Below are positions 16,131-24,034 of a stretch of DNA of 36,757 nucleotides, one piece after another. The position numbers were made by a program, and so were the translations under genes. Where the stretch lies: assembly GCF_903946935.1 (NCBI RefSeq), contig NZ_CAJAXH010000039.1, forward strand, positions 1-36,757, in the 5' to 3' direction. Position 1 is the first letter of the stretch. Every line of letters starts with the position of its first letter. The notes below the pieces were generated by a model that saw only the letters and a list, made by a program, of their open reading frames with translations, ran no database searches and was not told where the DNA came from. The DNA comes from an uncultured Thiodictyon sp. (GTDB taxonomy: Bacteria; Pseudomonadota; Gammaproteobacteria; Chromatiales; Chromatiaceae).

Positions 16131-18329
16131 TTACGGGATCGCGGTGACCCGGACCGGACTGGCCCGACCGATGGTCGTGCGGTCGCCCAACTGACCGCGC
16201 CGGTTGCGTCCCCAGGCCCAGAGGTCGCCGTCGATCTTGCGGACCACCGTGTGGTACATCCCGGCCGCCATCGCTGTGACCCCGCCCAGGACCCGGGTCG
16301 GAATCGCGCGATCGGTGTTGGTGCCGTCACCAAGTTGGCCGTATTCGTTGTCCCCCCAGGCCCAGAGGGTGCCGTCGGTTTTTAGGGCCAGGGTGTGGTA
16401 ATAGCCACTGGACACGGCCTTGACTCGGCCCCGGATGTCAACCTGGACCGGACGCAACCGATCCGTGGTCGTACCGTCGCCGAGTTGGCCATAGACGTTA
16501 TGCCCCCAGGCCCAGAGGGTGCCGTCGTCCTTCAGGGCCAGGCTGTGTCCCCAACCAGCCGCCATAGCCACAACGCCGCTCATAACGAGCGTCGGAGTTG
16601 ACCGGTCGATGGTCGAGCCATCGCCGAGCTGGCCATACTTGTTCCAGCCCCAGGCCCAGAGGGTGCCGTCGCTCTTCAGCGCCAGGCTGTGGCTCGCACC
16701 CGACGCCACCGCCGTCACCCCGCTCAGGACTTCGCCCGGGCTCAAACGGTCCCTGGTGGTGCCGTCGCCCAACTGGCCGTCCCAGTTATTCCCCCAGGCC
16801 AACAGACGGCCGTCCGGCGTGACGGCCAGGCTATGGTAGGTCCCGGCCGCCACGGCGACGGCGTCCACGGCTTCGCCGGCTTCGAAGACACGCACCGGGC
16901 TCGCGCGTTTCACGGTCGAGCCATCGCCGACTTGGCCGTAGCGGTTCCAACCCCAAGCCCAGAGGCCGCCGTCGGTCTGGATCACGAGACCATGCCGCCA
17001 GCCAACCGCCACCGCCGCCGCCCGGTTGCGGAAGGGAAGGAGCCGCCTTGCGACCCCTTTGTTGGTACCCCCAGCAGGCTGATCCTCCGGGTCGTCGCCC
17101 CAGCCCCAGAGTACACCGTCGGTGTCGATGACCAGGCTGTGGGACTCATCGGCGGCCATCCGCTGCATATCGTAAGGACTCGCCGGCGGGAGGAAGCGCT
17201 GGATGGGCCTGAGACAACCCGTGGTCCGGCCGTTGCCAAGCTGCCCCCGTTCGTTGGCCCCCCAAGCCCAGAGCCCACCCTGAGTGTCGATGATCAGGGT
17301 GTGATAGGTCCCCGCCGCCATAGCCGCAACCCCGGCGCGGACCTGGATCGGACTCGATTGATCCATGGTGGTCCCATCACCGAGCTCGCCATGTTGGTTC
17401 CCCCCCCAAGCCCACAGGCTAGCGTCGGTCTTGATGGCCAGACTATGGAACGAACCGGTTGCCATGGCCGCCACGCCGATGGTGACCGGCACCGGGCTGA
17501 TGCGCTCGGAGGTTGTGCCGTCGCCGAGCTGGCCAAAGCTGTTCGCCCCCCAGGCCCAGAGGCTGCCATCGGTCTTCAGCGCCAGGGTGTGCCAAGCGCC
17601 GGCGGCGACGGCCGCCAGCCCCCGGGGCTGGACCTGGACTGGACTCGGCTGATCCGTGTGAGTACCGTCACCGAGTTGGCCGGCGTCGTTGGTTCCCCAG
17701 GCCCACAGACTGCCGTCGGTCTTGATGGCGAGGCTATGCCAACCGCCGGCAGCCACGGACGCCACCTCGGAGAGCACCCGGACCGGTGCCGGTCGATACG
17801 TCGTGCTGCCGTCCCCGAGCTGTCCGCGTTCGTTGGCACCCCAGGCCCAGACGCTGCCGTCGGTCTTCACCGCCAGGGTGTGATGCGCCCCGGCCGCCAC
17901 CGACGCCACCCCGGTCATGACCTGGACGGGTGTCAGGCGGTCCACGGTCGTGTTGTCGCCGACTTCGCCACGGTAGTTCACCCCCCAGGCCCACAGGCTG
18001 CCGTCGGTCTTCAGCGCCAGGGTGTGAAACTGACCGGCGGCCACGGCGGCGACCCCGGTCAGGACCCGCACGGGAATCAGGCGGTCGGTACGGGTACCGT
18101 CGCCGAGCTGGCCCTGCGCGTTGGCCCCCCAGGCCCACAGGCCGCCGTCGGGCCCGACGGTAAAGCTGTGTCCATCCCCGCCGGCAAGACGCTGCATACC
18201 GTCCGCGCCGCCCGCTTGCGCCAGCGGGTGACCGAGCAACAGGCTCAGAACCAGCACGAGCGCGCCGGCGAGGATCGGGGTTCCGGGGTTGCGTGGTGGG
18301 GAACGATGCCCCGTGGGTCCGACAGTCAT
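16131..18329 (-). CDS. Secreted RCC1-repeat protein with 14 repeats
   Basis: A 732-residue protein: N-terminal signal peptide ([15 protein letters not shown], then LAQAGG), then 14 RCC1 repeats of about 50 residues filling the whole mature chain. Each repeat follows [38 protein letters not shown]. Repeat 8 is degenerate ([10 protein letters not shown] in place of the GQLGDG loop), and a Pro-rich insert (PPASPYD) separates repeats 7 and 8. Since RCC1 propellers have seven blades, this predicts two propellers joined by a linker. RCC1 domains bind proteins or surfaces; the target is unknown. The ATG at 18329 follows AGGAAAG by 8 bases. It lies 26 bases after the Lon-like gene and is last in the cluster. 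Confidence 0.88.
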   Translation of the reverse strand: [732 protein letters not shown]

Positions 18330-18355
18330 GGTGCTTTCCTGATCTCTGGATGCGC

Positions 18356-19555
18356 TCAGTGGGGGTCCCCGCACAACACGAATTCTTCGGCCACGGCCTC
18401 CAGGAACGGCTTGAGGAGCGCTGCGGGCGCGCCTTCCGGCAGGGGCTTCGACGTGAGCACGGCAAGAAAGCGCCCATTGGCCGGGCGGCCGGCCGACGAA
18501 CTGATCCGATCCGGGAGTGTCACCGGTAGCCTCTGACCCGTCAGCACTGGCCAGGGCTTCCCGTCCGGCCGTAGGTCATCCAATGCCTGGCCCGCTGCAT
18601 CCAAGTAATAGACATAGAGCCAACCGGGCGCAGACGGCTTGACCTCTAGCGAGAACTGGTCGTCCTCGGAGAGAAAGGTACCGCTCGGACAGTGCCGCGG
18701 GGTGCGCTCGCCGTTCAGGTGCTGCACACTGCAGTCGATCCGCAAGGCCACCGGCTGCGGCGCCCAGCAGCGCTCGATGATGGCGGGGTCCGTCGACAGG
18801 GCGCCACATGGCGACCACCACAGGTAGTACAGGATCGCGACCGTCACAATGATGACCGTTAGCCACTGCCAGCGCCAACCCAGCACCGCGGCCATCGCCC
18901 GCCGCCGCCCATTGAGCAAGCGGCGCCACCACGGTGGGGGTGGTATGCGTCCACGTGGCCAGTCCGGTCGCATGTCGGCCAGGGCCGCCACTCCCACACA
19001 CTGCACGCCCGCGGCGATCAAGCCCCGCAGTCGCTGCCGCTCATCGGTGGTCAGTGCGTCCAGATTGTCCCGTGCCAGGACCAGGAGGGGTTTGGCGAGG
19101 GGCTGCCGCGTCAGTGCATACTCGAGCGCCGCGAGCTTCTCGTCAATCCGCCCGACCGCCCCGATTGAGCCGTCGCGCTTGACCACGCCGCTGGCGATCA
19201 CCGTCCAACCGGCGAGCCGGGGGAGGCAGCCGCGGGCGAGCTTGTCCGCCAGCGCCAGGGCCAGGGTGTAGCTCGCGCCGCAGACCTGTGCCCCGTCGGC
19301 CACCACCAACTCCACCATCAGCTGCCCAGTGGTTGCGGCCGATCGGCAGCCGCCGCACAGGCGTTCGGTGCGGATGATGCCCTCGATCTCGTCGTCCTTG
19401 CGCAGTTCATGGGCACAGGGGCCGGCCTGGGTCATCCGCGTGTAAGACCCGGGCTGGTCCCAATCAATGACGCGCACGGCGGCCAGGCCGTGATCCAGAT
19501 CGCCGGCCAGGGGGAAATAGACCAATGCGTGGCGCGGGCCCGGTTGTCTGGTCAC
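18356..19555 (-). CDS. Membrane protein with Lon-like (S16) Ser-Lys protease domain and DUF4384-like C-terminal domain
   Basis: A 399-residue protein from GTG 19555, which overlaps the upstream TGA as GTGA. Residues about 80-195 resemble the Lon proteolytic domain: a catalytic-Ser-like CGASYTLALALA (Ser95), then ASGVVKRDGSIGAVGRIDEK (Lys140), matching Lon TGEI-LRG-VLPIGGLKEK. The Ser-Lys distance of 45 is close to 43 in E. coli Lon (Ser679, Lys722). The canonical PSAG is not conserved. There is no AAA+ domain. A transmembrane helix follows (WLTVIIVTVAILYYLWW, about 231-247), then a domain resembling DUF4384 (GWLYVYYLDAAGQALDDL and RFLAVLTSKPL). The protease domain would be cytoplasmic and the DUF4384-like part periplasmic, or the reverse. 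Function is inferred only. Confidence 0.65.
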   Translation of the reverse strand: MTRQPGPRHALVYFPLAGDLDHGLAAVRVIDWDQPGSYTRMTQAGPCAHELRKDDEIEGIIRTERLCGGCRSAATTGQLMVELVVADGAQVCGASYTLALALADKLARGCLPRLAGWTVIASGVVKRDGSIGAVGRIDEKLAALEYALTRQPLAKPLLVLARDNLDALTTDERQRLRGLIAAGVQCVGVAALADMRPDWPRGRIPPPPWWRRLLNGRRRAMAAVLGWRWQWLTVIIVTVAILYYLWWSPCGALSTDPAIIERCWAPQPVALRIDCSVQHLNGERTPRHCPSGTFLSEDDQFSLEVKPSAPGWLYVYYLDAAGQALDDLRPDGKPWPVLTGQRLPVTLPDRISSSAGRPANGRFLAVLTSKPLPEGAPAALLKPFLEAVAEEFVLCGDPH

Positions 19556-20106
19556 TGCGGCACCAGCTCCAGACTGACCCGATGGACCCGCTCCCAGAGG
19601 GGTTCTTCGCGTTGCCAAAAGCCCACCAACTCGCCCGCCGCATCCGGGTATCCGGCCAGCCAGACCAACCCCTCGCTGTCGACGAGTTGGAAGCCGCCGG
19701 GGGTGGCGGCGATCAGCGGCGACGCAATCTGCACGGCGATGCGCCAGGCCCGCCCCTGAAGATCGGCCGGAATCAAGGCGACGCTGTAATGCTCGCCGAC
19801 CAACCGCACGGGCGCCACCGACGGGGTCTCATCCGCCGCCGCCAGCAACTGGAGCGGCTGGGGGCCGAGTGCCTGCGCCTGCCAGGCAGCCAACGAGCGC
19901 GCCCGCGCGAGGTGGCGCAGCCACCCCAGGCGATCGCGGGTAACCGCCGAGCGCGCCAGCAGCCGACGCTCCGGAAGCGTCAGGGGCTCGCGGCCGTCGA
20001 TCAGCGCCTGTAGGCGTTCATCCGCAAGCCGTTGCGTATCCTGCGGGTCCGTCGCCGCGATGGCGTCCAGGACGTCTTTGGTCAGTCGCGCGAGGCCATT
20101 TTTCAT
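19552..20106 (-). CDS. Unrecognised protein between the sigma-like and Lon-like genes
   Basis: A 184-residue protein with no transmembrane helix. The N-terminal 75 or so residues are helical and charged (LPERRLLARSAVTRDRLGWL). The C-terminal half is predicted beta-rich with strands around YSVALIPADLQG, WRIAVQIASPLIA, GGFQLVDSEGLVWLAG and ELVGFWQREE. Shine-Dalgarno GAGG lies 8 bases before the ATG at 20106, 11 bases after the sigma-like gene, and the 3' end overlaps the next start by 4 bases. From position one might guess a regulator or anti-sigma partner, but no anti-sigma motif is visible, so I do not assign that role. Confidence 0.75.
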   Translation of the reverse strand: MKNGLARLTKDVLDAIAATDPQDTQRLADERLQALIDGREPLTLPERRLLARSAVTRDRLGWLRHLARARSLAAWQAQALGPQPLQLLAAADETPSVAPVRLVGEHYSVALIPADLQGRAWRIAVQIASPLIAATPGGFQLVDSEGLVWLAGYPDAAGELVGFWQREEPLWERVHRVSLELVPQ

Positions 20107-20117
20107 AGTGAATTACC

Positions 20118-21062
20118 TCAGGATTCCAGATCGCGGCGCACCCAAGGGGCGATCTTGCGGACCCCGGCGGCGACACGGTTACGATGGGTCTGACGGGTAT
20201 GACCGTAGGTGTCCTGAAAGACGCGGTCGGACATGGGCGCTACCTCGCTCCAGTATTCCAGGATCAGCGCGGCCCGCTCGGGCGCGGTCAGTCCCGCGGG
20301 ACTCGTCGGGTCATTGACGTAATAGGCGATGGTCTCGGGCAGATCGCTCGGCAGGTGCGCGGCCAGCGCCGGATCGTCCTCCATGTCACCTATATCCAGG
20401 TGGGGTAAGAAGGCATAAAGATAAGCCAGCACGCCATCGACCGTGGCGATGTCATCCAGCGGGGGGCCGCCCCCGGTGCGCTGCGACTCCGCCAAGACGG
20501 CGGCCGCAAGCCAGGCGGGGTCCTCCAGTCGCCGCAGGGTCCAGACGCGCTCCGGCCCCGCGAGCCCCCCGACCTGGACCTCCAGGTCGCGGCGAACGCG
20601 GGCGAGCAGGCGTTGGATGCGTACCCAGTTGCGCAGCCGATGCTGCCCGGTGGGGCCATCGACCGCGAATCGGGCCTCGTAGAAATAGTGCGAAAGGGTC
20701 TGCCAGAGGATCGCCCGGGCCCGCGCGTCCTCGCCCAGGCCCCAAGCGGCGCAGATCGCCTCCAGGCTGCGCGCGAGTTGCGCGGCCATCCGCTGCGGGC
20801 TGTGGAAGAGACGCAGGCACTGCGACCAGCACGCATCCCCCTCCGGGCCCGCGGCGCGGATGCGCCCCTCCAGGTCCCGCCCCACCTGAAGATTGATCCA
20901 GGCCGTGACCGGTTCGATCAGTTGTGCCGGACCGCAGCCCGCGCAGCCGTCACAGATGCAATCCAGCAAGGCCTGCGCGTGGGTCACCGCGCAGACCCGG
21001 TGGAGTCGGCGCTTGTAGTCCCGCCACTGCCCGTGCAAAAAGTCGTAAACACTCCCCGACAT
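20118..21062 (-). CDS. Sigma-factor-like protein with cysteine-rich N-terminal region
   Basis: A 314-residue soluble protein. The C-terminal 70 residues look like sigma region 4: LTAPERAALILEYWSE, then a helix-turn-helix-like SDRVFQDTYGHTRQTHRNRV and RVAAGVRKIAP. The N-terminal part has a cysteine cluster (CICDGCAGCG, about residues 34-43) that could bind zinc, and long helical segments. It is longer and more divergent than a normal ECF sigma factor (about 180-200 residues). The ATG at 21062 follows GGAG by about 8 bases. It is first in a four-gene cluster, where a regulator often sits. The sigma assignment is by pattern resemblance and is tentative. Confidence 0.45.
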   Translation of the reverse strand: MSGSVYDFLHGQWRDYKRRLHRVCAVTHAQALLDCICDGCAGCGPAQLIEPVTAWINLQVGRDLEGRIRAAGPEGDACWSQCLRLFHSPQRMAAQLARSLEAICAAWGLGEDARARAILWQTLSHYFYEARFAVDGPTGQHRLRNWVRIQRLLARVRRDLEVQVGGLAGPERVWTLRRLEDPAWLAAAVLAESQRTGGGPPLDDIATVDGVLAYLYAFLPHLDIGDMEDDPALAAHLPSDLPETIAYYVNDPTSPAGLTAPERAALILEYWSEVAPMSDRVFQDTYGHTRQTHRNRVAAGVRKIAPWVRRDLES

Positions 21063-21223
21063 GATCGCGTCTCCAGTCCCTCAACGCCTGTGCAGAGCGA
21101 GTGCCGAGGCTGCGCTGTCGTGGTTCGACAGGCCGCGGCACGACTCCTTAAGATGCTTATTTTTTTGGGTAGCGAAGTCGCGCGTCAAAGACGCCGCCGC
21201 GTCCCCCTACCCTTGCGGTGGTT

Positions 21224-21251
21224 AGAATACAGCGGGGCGCGCCGCCGTCAA
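21224..21251 (-). promoter_or_regulatory. Candidate sigma-70 promoter for the four-gene cluster
   Basis: On the minus strand TTGACG (21251-21246) and TATTCT (21229-21224) are separated by 16 bases, about 160 bases upstream of the sigma-like gene start and just after the dsrN stop. The -35 matches 5 of 6 and the -10 matches 4 of 6 consensus bases. It suggests that the cluster has its own promoter and is not merely dsr read-through. Confidence 0.45.
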
Positions 21252-21263
21252 GCGGCGCCGTGA

Positions 21264-22637
21264 TCAAGCCCCCAAACAGCGCCGCACATGGGCGAGAAAG
21301 CGCCCGGTCCAGTTGAGCCCACCCACGTCGCGCAGGTGGGCATAGCTCGCCAGCAGGTTGCCTTGGACGACACCGTCGTGGCGCCCGTCGATGCCGACCC
21401 CGCGCAGGACCTCGTAGGCGTAGGTCCAATCGGGGCCGGGCGCGACCACCAGCGAGTGATGGAACTCATGGGCCTGGACCTGGCTCCCCGCGGGCCGAGG
21501 CCCCGGCCAGGGAAAGGCGTCGGTCTCCCGCAGACTGACATAGCCGCGTCCTTGTGGCTTGGGTTGCATCGCCACCTCCGCCGCCAGGGCGCCGACCATG
21601 GCTCGTCGCTCGTCCCCCCAGGTGAGGCCCCGGCACAGATACATGAGCCCGCCACACTCCGCATAGACTGGACCGCCCCGGGCGATGAAGTCGGCCACCT
21701 GGGCGCGCATGCTGCGATTGGCTTCCAGTTCGGCCATCCGGAACTCGGGAAAGCCACCGCCCAGGAAGAGTCCGTCCACCGCCGGCAGTTCGGCGTCGGC
21801 CACCGGGCTGAAGGGCACCAGTTGCGCACCGCCGGCGGCCAGTGCGCGCAGGTCGTCCGGATAATAGAAGCCGAAGGCGCAGTCGCGCGCGATGCCGATA
21901 CGGATCGGGTACCCGGTCGGGGCCGGCGGTGCCGAGACGTTCGACGGCGGCGACGGCGCCGCGTCGGCCAGTGCCAGCAGTCGATCCAGGTCCAGGCCGG
22001 CGGCGACCTGGCGCTGGATGCGCCCGATCCAGGCCTCGGCCTCAACGGCCTCGTTGCTCGGCATCAGGCCGAGGTGACGCTCGGCGATGGCGAGCGACTC
22101 ATCGCGCGGCAGGACCCCGAAGACCTGGATGTCGGTGTAATGCTCGACGGCCCGGATCAGGTTGCCGGCGTGTCGCTCGCCGCCCACCTTGTTGAGTACG
22201 ACACCGGCAAGGTTGAGATCGGGATCGAAGGCGCAGTATCCCAGGAGCAGCGGGGCAATGCCGCGGGCCATGCCCTGGCAGTCGATGACCAGGACCACCG
22301 GGGCGCCCAGGTGTTTGGCCAGTGCGGCATTGCTGTTGGCGCCCGCCAGGTCGGTGCTGTCATAGAGCCCGACATTGCCCTCGATCAGCCCCAGGTCGGC
22401 ACCGGCCAACTCCTGCGCGAAGGCAGCGGCGATCTCCCCGCGCTCCATGGTATGGAAATCCAGGTTGTAGCACGGGCGCCCGGCCGCCGTGCCGAGCCAC
22501 AGAGGATCGATGAAGTCGGGACCCTTCTTGAATGGCTGGACGCGCAGCCCCCGGTCGCGAAAGGCGCGGCATAGTCCGATGGCCACGGTGGTCTTGCCCG
22601 AGGACCGGTGCGCGGCAGAGAGATACAGATGGGCCAT
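21264..22637 (-). CDS. dsrN: DsrN, siroheme amidase (cobyrinic acid a,c-diamide synthase family)
   Basis: Glutamine-dependent ATP amidotransferase that converts siroheme to siroamide, the prosthetic group of DsrAB. The 457 residues have an N-terminal ATP-binding domain with P-loop SSGKTTVAIGL and KKGPDFIDPLWL, and a C-terminal CobB-type class I glutamine amidotransferase domain with GLFLGGGFPEF and the nucleophile Cys in YAECGGLMYLC, then HEFHHS. The ATG at 22637 gives the family N-terminus MAHLYLSAAHRSSGKTT; an in-frame start at 22673 would lie in the palindromic repeat. It follows dsrP after a 113-base gap filled by repeat family A. Confidence 0.93.
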   Translation of the reverse strand: MAHLYLSAAHRSSGKTTVAIGLCRAFRDRGLRVQPFKKGPDFIDPLWLGTAAGRPCYNLDFHTMERGEIAAAFAQELAGADLGLIEGNVGLYDSTDLAGANSNAALAKHLGAPVVLVIDCQGMARGIAPLLLGYCAFDPDLNLAGVVLNKVGGERHAGNLIRAVEHYTDIQVFGVLPRDESLAIAERHLGLMPSNEAVEAEAWIGRIQRQVAAGLDLDRLLALADAAPSPPSNVSAPPAPTGYPIRIGIARDCAFGFYYPDDLRALAAGGAQLVPFSPVADAELPAVDGLFLGGGFPEFRMAELEANRSMRAQVADFIARGGPVYAECGGLMYLCRGLTWGDERRAMVGALAAEVAMQPKPQGRGYVSLRETDAFPWPGPRPAGSQVQAHEFHHSLVVAPGPDWTYAYEVLRGVGIDGRHDGVVQGNLLASYAHLRDVGGLNWTGRFLAHVRRCLGA

Positions 22638-22655
22638 GATGGGCAACCGACCTTT

Positions 22656-22715
22656 GTCCGCAAATAAACGCAAGTGAACGCGAATAACAAGCGCTATTCG
22701 CGTTCATTTGCGGAC
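22656..22715. repeat. Palindromic repeat family A, copy 2, between dsrP and dsrN
   Basis: GTCCGCAAAT (22656-22665) and ATTTGCGGAC (22706-22715) form perfect 10-base ends, with a further inner arm (GAACGCGAATA / TATTCGCGTTC). It splits dsrN from the rest of the dsr operon and overlaps the region upstream of the dsrN start. It could reduce or partly decouple dsrN expression. Confidence 0.8.
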
Positions 22716-22750
22716 CAATCTACTTATCGCGGCGACCCGCGCCGGATCGC

Positions 22751-24016
22751 CTAACCAGTCGCTAGGTCATCGACATAGGAGACCTTGCCGGCGCTGGGTT
22801 CTTCGGTATCCGCGGGCAGCTCGGCATCGGCCAGTGAGTCGGGCAGGAACTGGAGCACCCGCACGCCGACGGCCGTGAGGAACAGGGCCACCGCCACGCC
22901 GCCCAGGCCGAGCAGCAGTTCGGGGAGGCTGGGATGATAGGTCGAATCCGCCACCTTGATGCCATCCGCAAACCCGGAGTCCAGGATGGTCTGGCCCGGG
23001 AAGATCTGGAGCGGGTAGACCTGGCTGCCGATGAGGATCACATAGAGTGCGGCGAGCCCCCCCAGGATCACCAGGGCACAGGCCACGGCAATAAAGCGGC
23101 GGTCACGCCGGGTCCGCGGATGCCAGAACATGGCGAGCGGCACCAGGGTGCCGATCAGTATCCAGCCGATCCATAACAGGATCGAATAGCCCCCGCCGCC
23201 GAACAGGAGCCAACCGACCAGGTCATAGTTCTTGGCGCCATAGGCCTTGGTCAGATAATAGACCAGGGTGAAATACAACACCGCCGCGACGAAGACCCCG
23301 AGCAGGTTCTTCAGCCGCCGCAGCAACTGATCGCCCAGGACTCGCTCCTCCTGATGGAAGGTGAACATCAGCACCAGGATGAAGATGGCCAGCCCATAGG
23401 CCAATGACATGATGACGAACATCGGTGCCAGGAAGGCGGTATCGAACGCCTGCCGGGCGACCAGAAAGCCGAAAATGGAGCCGGTGGCGGTGGTCAACGC
23501 CAGACGCCAGCCGAAGGCGAGCACCCCGAGCGTATGCTTGAATCGCGCGCCCATTCGATCCGCCATACTCCACAGATAGGCTATGACGAGCGCGACGAAC
23601 CCGGTATAGAAATAGATATTCCAGGCGAAAATCGAGCGCAGATTGTAATGGGTGAGTGCGACCAGCAGACGATCCGGACGCCCCAGGTCGAGCACCAGGA
23701 TCAGTAGCCCGCCAATCAACAGGGTGACGGCGAGCAGTCCGGACAGCCGCCCCAATGGCAGATAGGCCCCTTTGCCGAAGACGGTCGCGATGGACGCGAC
23801 ATTGATGGCCCCGGAGGCGGCGACGATCAGGAACACGGCAAAGACATGGGGGACACCCCATACCACAAAATTGTTCATCCCGGTGACCCAGTGTCCCTCG
23901 TGCTCCAGATAGAGGGCGGCCAGCCCCCCCAGGGCCATCACCGACACCAGGATCCCCAGGATGCCCCAGTAGCGGGCCGGCGGGATGTGCCACTCACGAT
24001 AGACGATTCGTTTCAT
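22751..24016 (-). CDS. dsrP: DsrP, NrfD-family membrane subunit of DsrMKJOP
   Basis: An integral membrane protein of 421 residues with about ten hydrophobic helices, related to NrfD/PsrC quinol-interacting subunits. It exchanges electrons with the quinone pool in the DsrMKJOP complex. The N-terminus is MKRIVYREWHIPPARYWGIL; the C-terminal tail (KVSYVDDLATG) is soluble. It begins 18 bases after dsrO, which encodes its iron-sulfur partner. Confidence 0.95.
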   Translation of the reverse strand: MKRIVYREWHIPPARYWGILGILVSVMALGGLAALYLEHEGHWVTGMNNFVVWGVPHVFAVFLIVAASGAINVASIATVFGKGAYLPLGRLSGLLAVTLLIGGLLILVLDLGRPDRLLVALTHYNLRSIFAWNIYFYTGFVALVIAYLWSMADRMGARFKHTLGVLAFGWRLALTTATGSIFGFLVARQAFDTAFLAPMFVIMSLAYGLAIFILVLMFTFHQEERVLGDQLLRRLKNLLGVFVAAVLYFTLVYYLTKAYGAKNYDLVGWLLFGGGGYSILLWIGWILIGTLVPLAMFWHPRTRRDRRFIAVACALVILGGLAALYVILIGSQVYPLQIFPGQTILDSGFADGIKVADSTYHPSLPELLLGLGGVAVALFLTAVGVRVLQFLPDSLADAELPADTEEPSAGKVSYVDDLATG

Positions 24017-24034
24017 GCCTTTAAGTCCCCTGGG

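Noticed and set aside
16689-18536. 615-residue plus-strand frame opposite the RCC1 gene
   Set aside because: Its apparent repeats are only the antisense image of the RCC1 repeats.
21221-21230. TTAGAAT read as a plus-strand -10 box after dsrN
   Set aside because: No plus-strand gene follows and no -35 fits; the same bases make a better minus-strand promoter with TTGACG.
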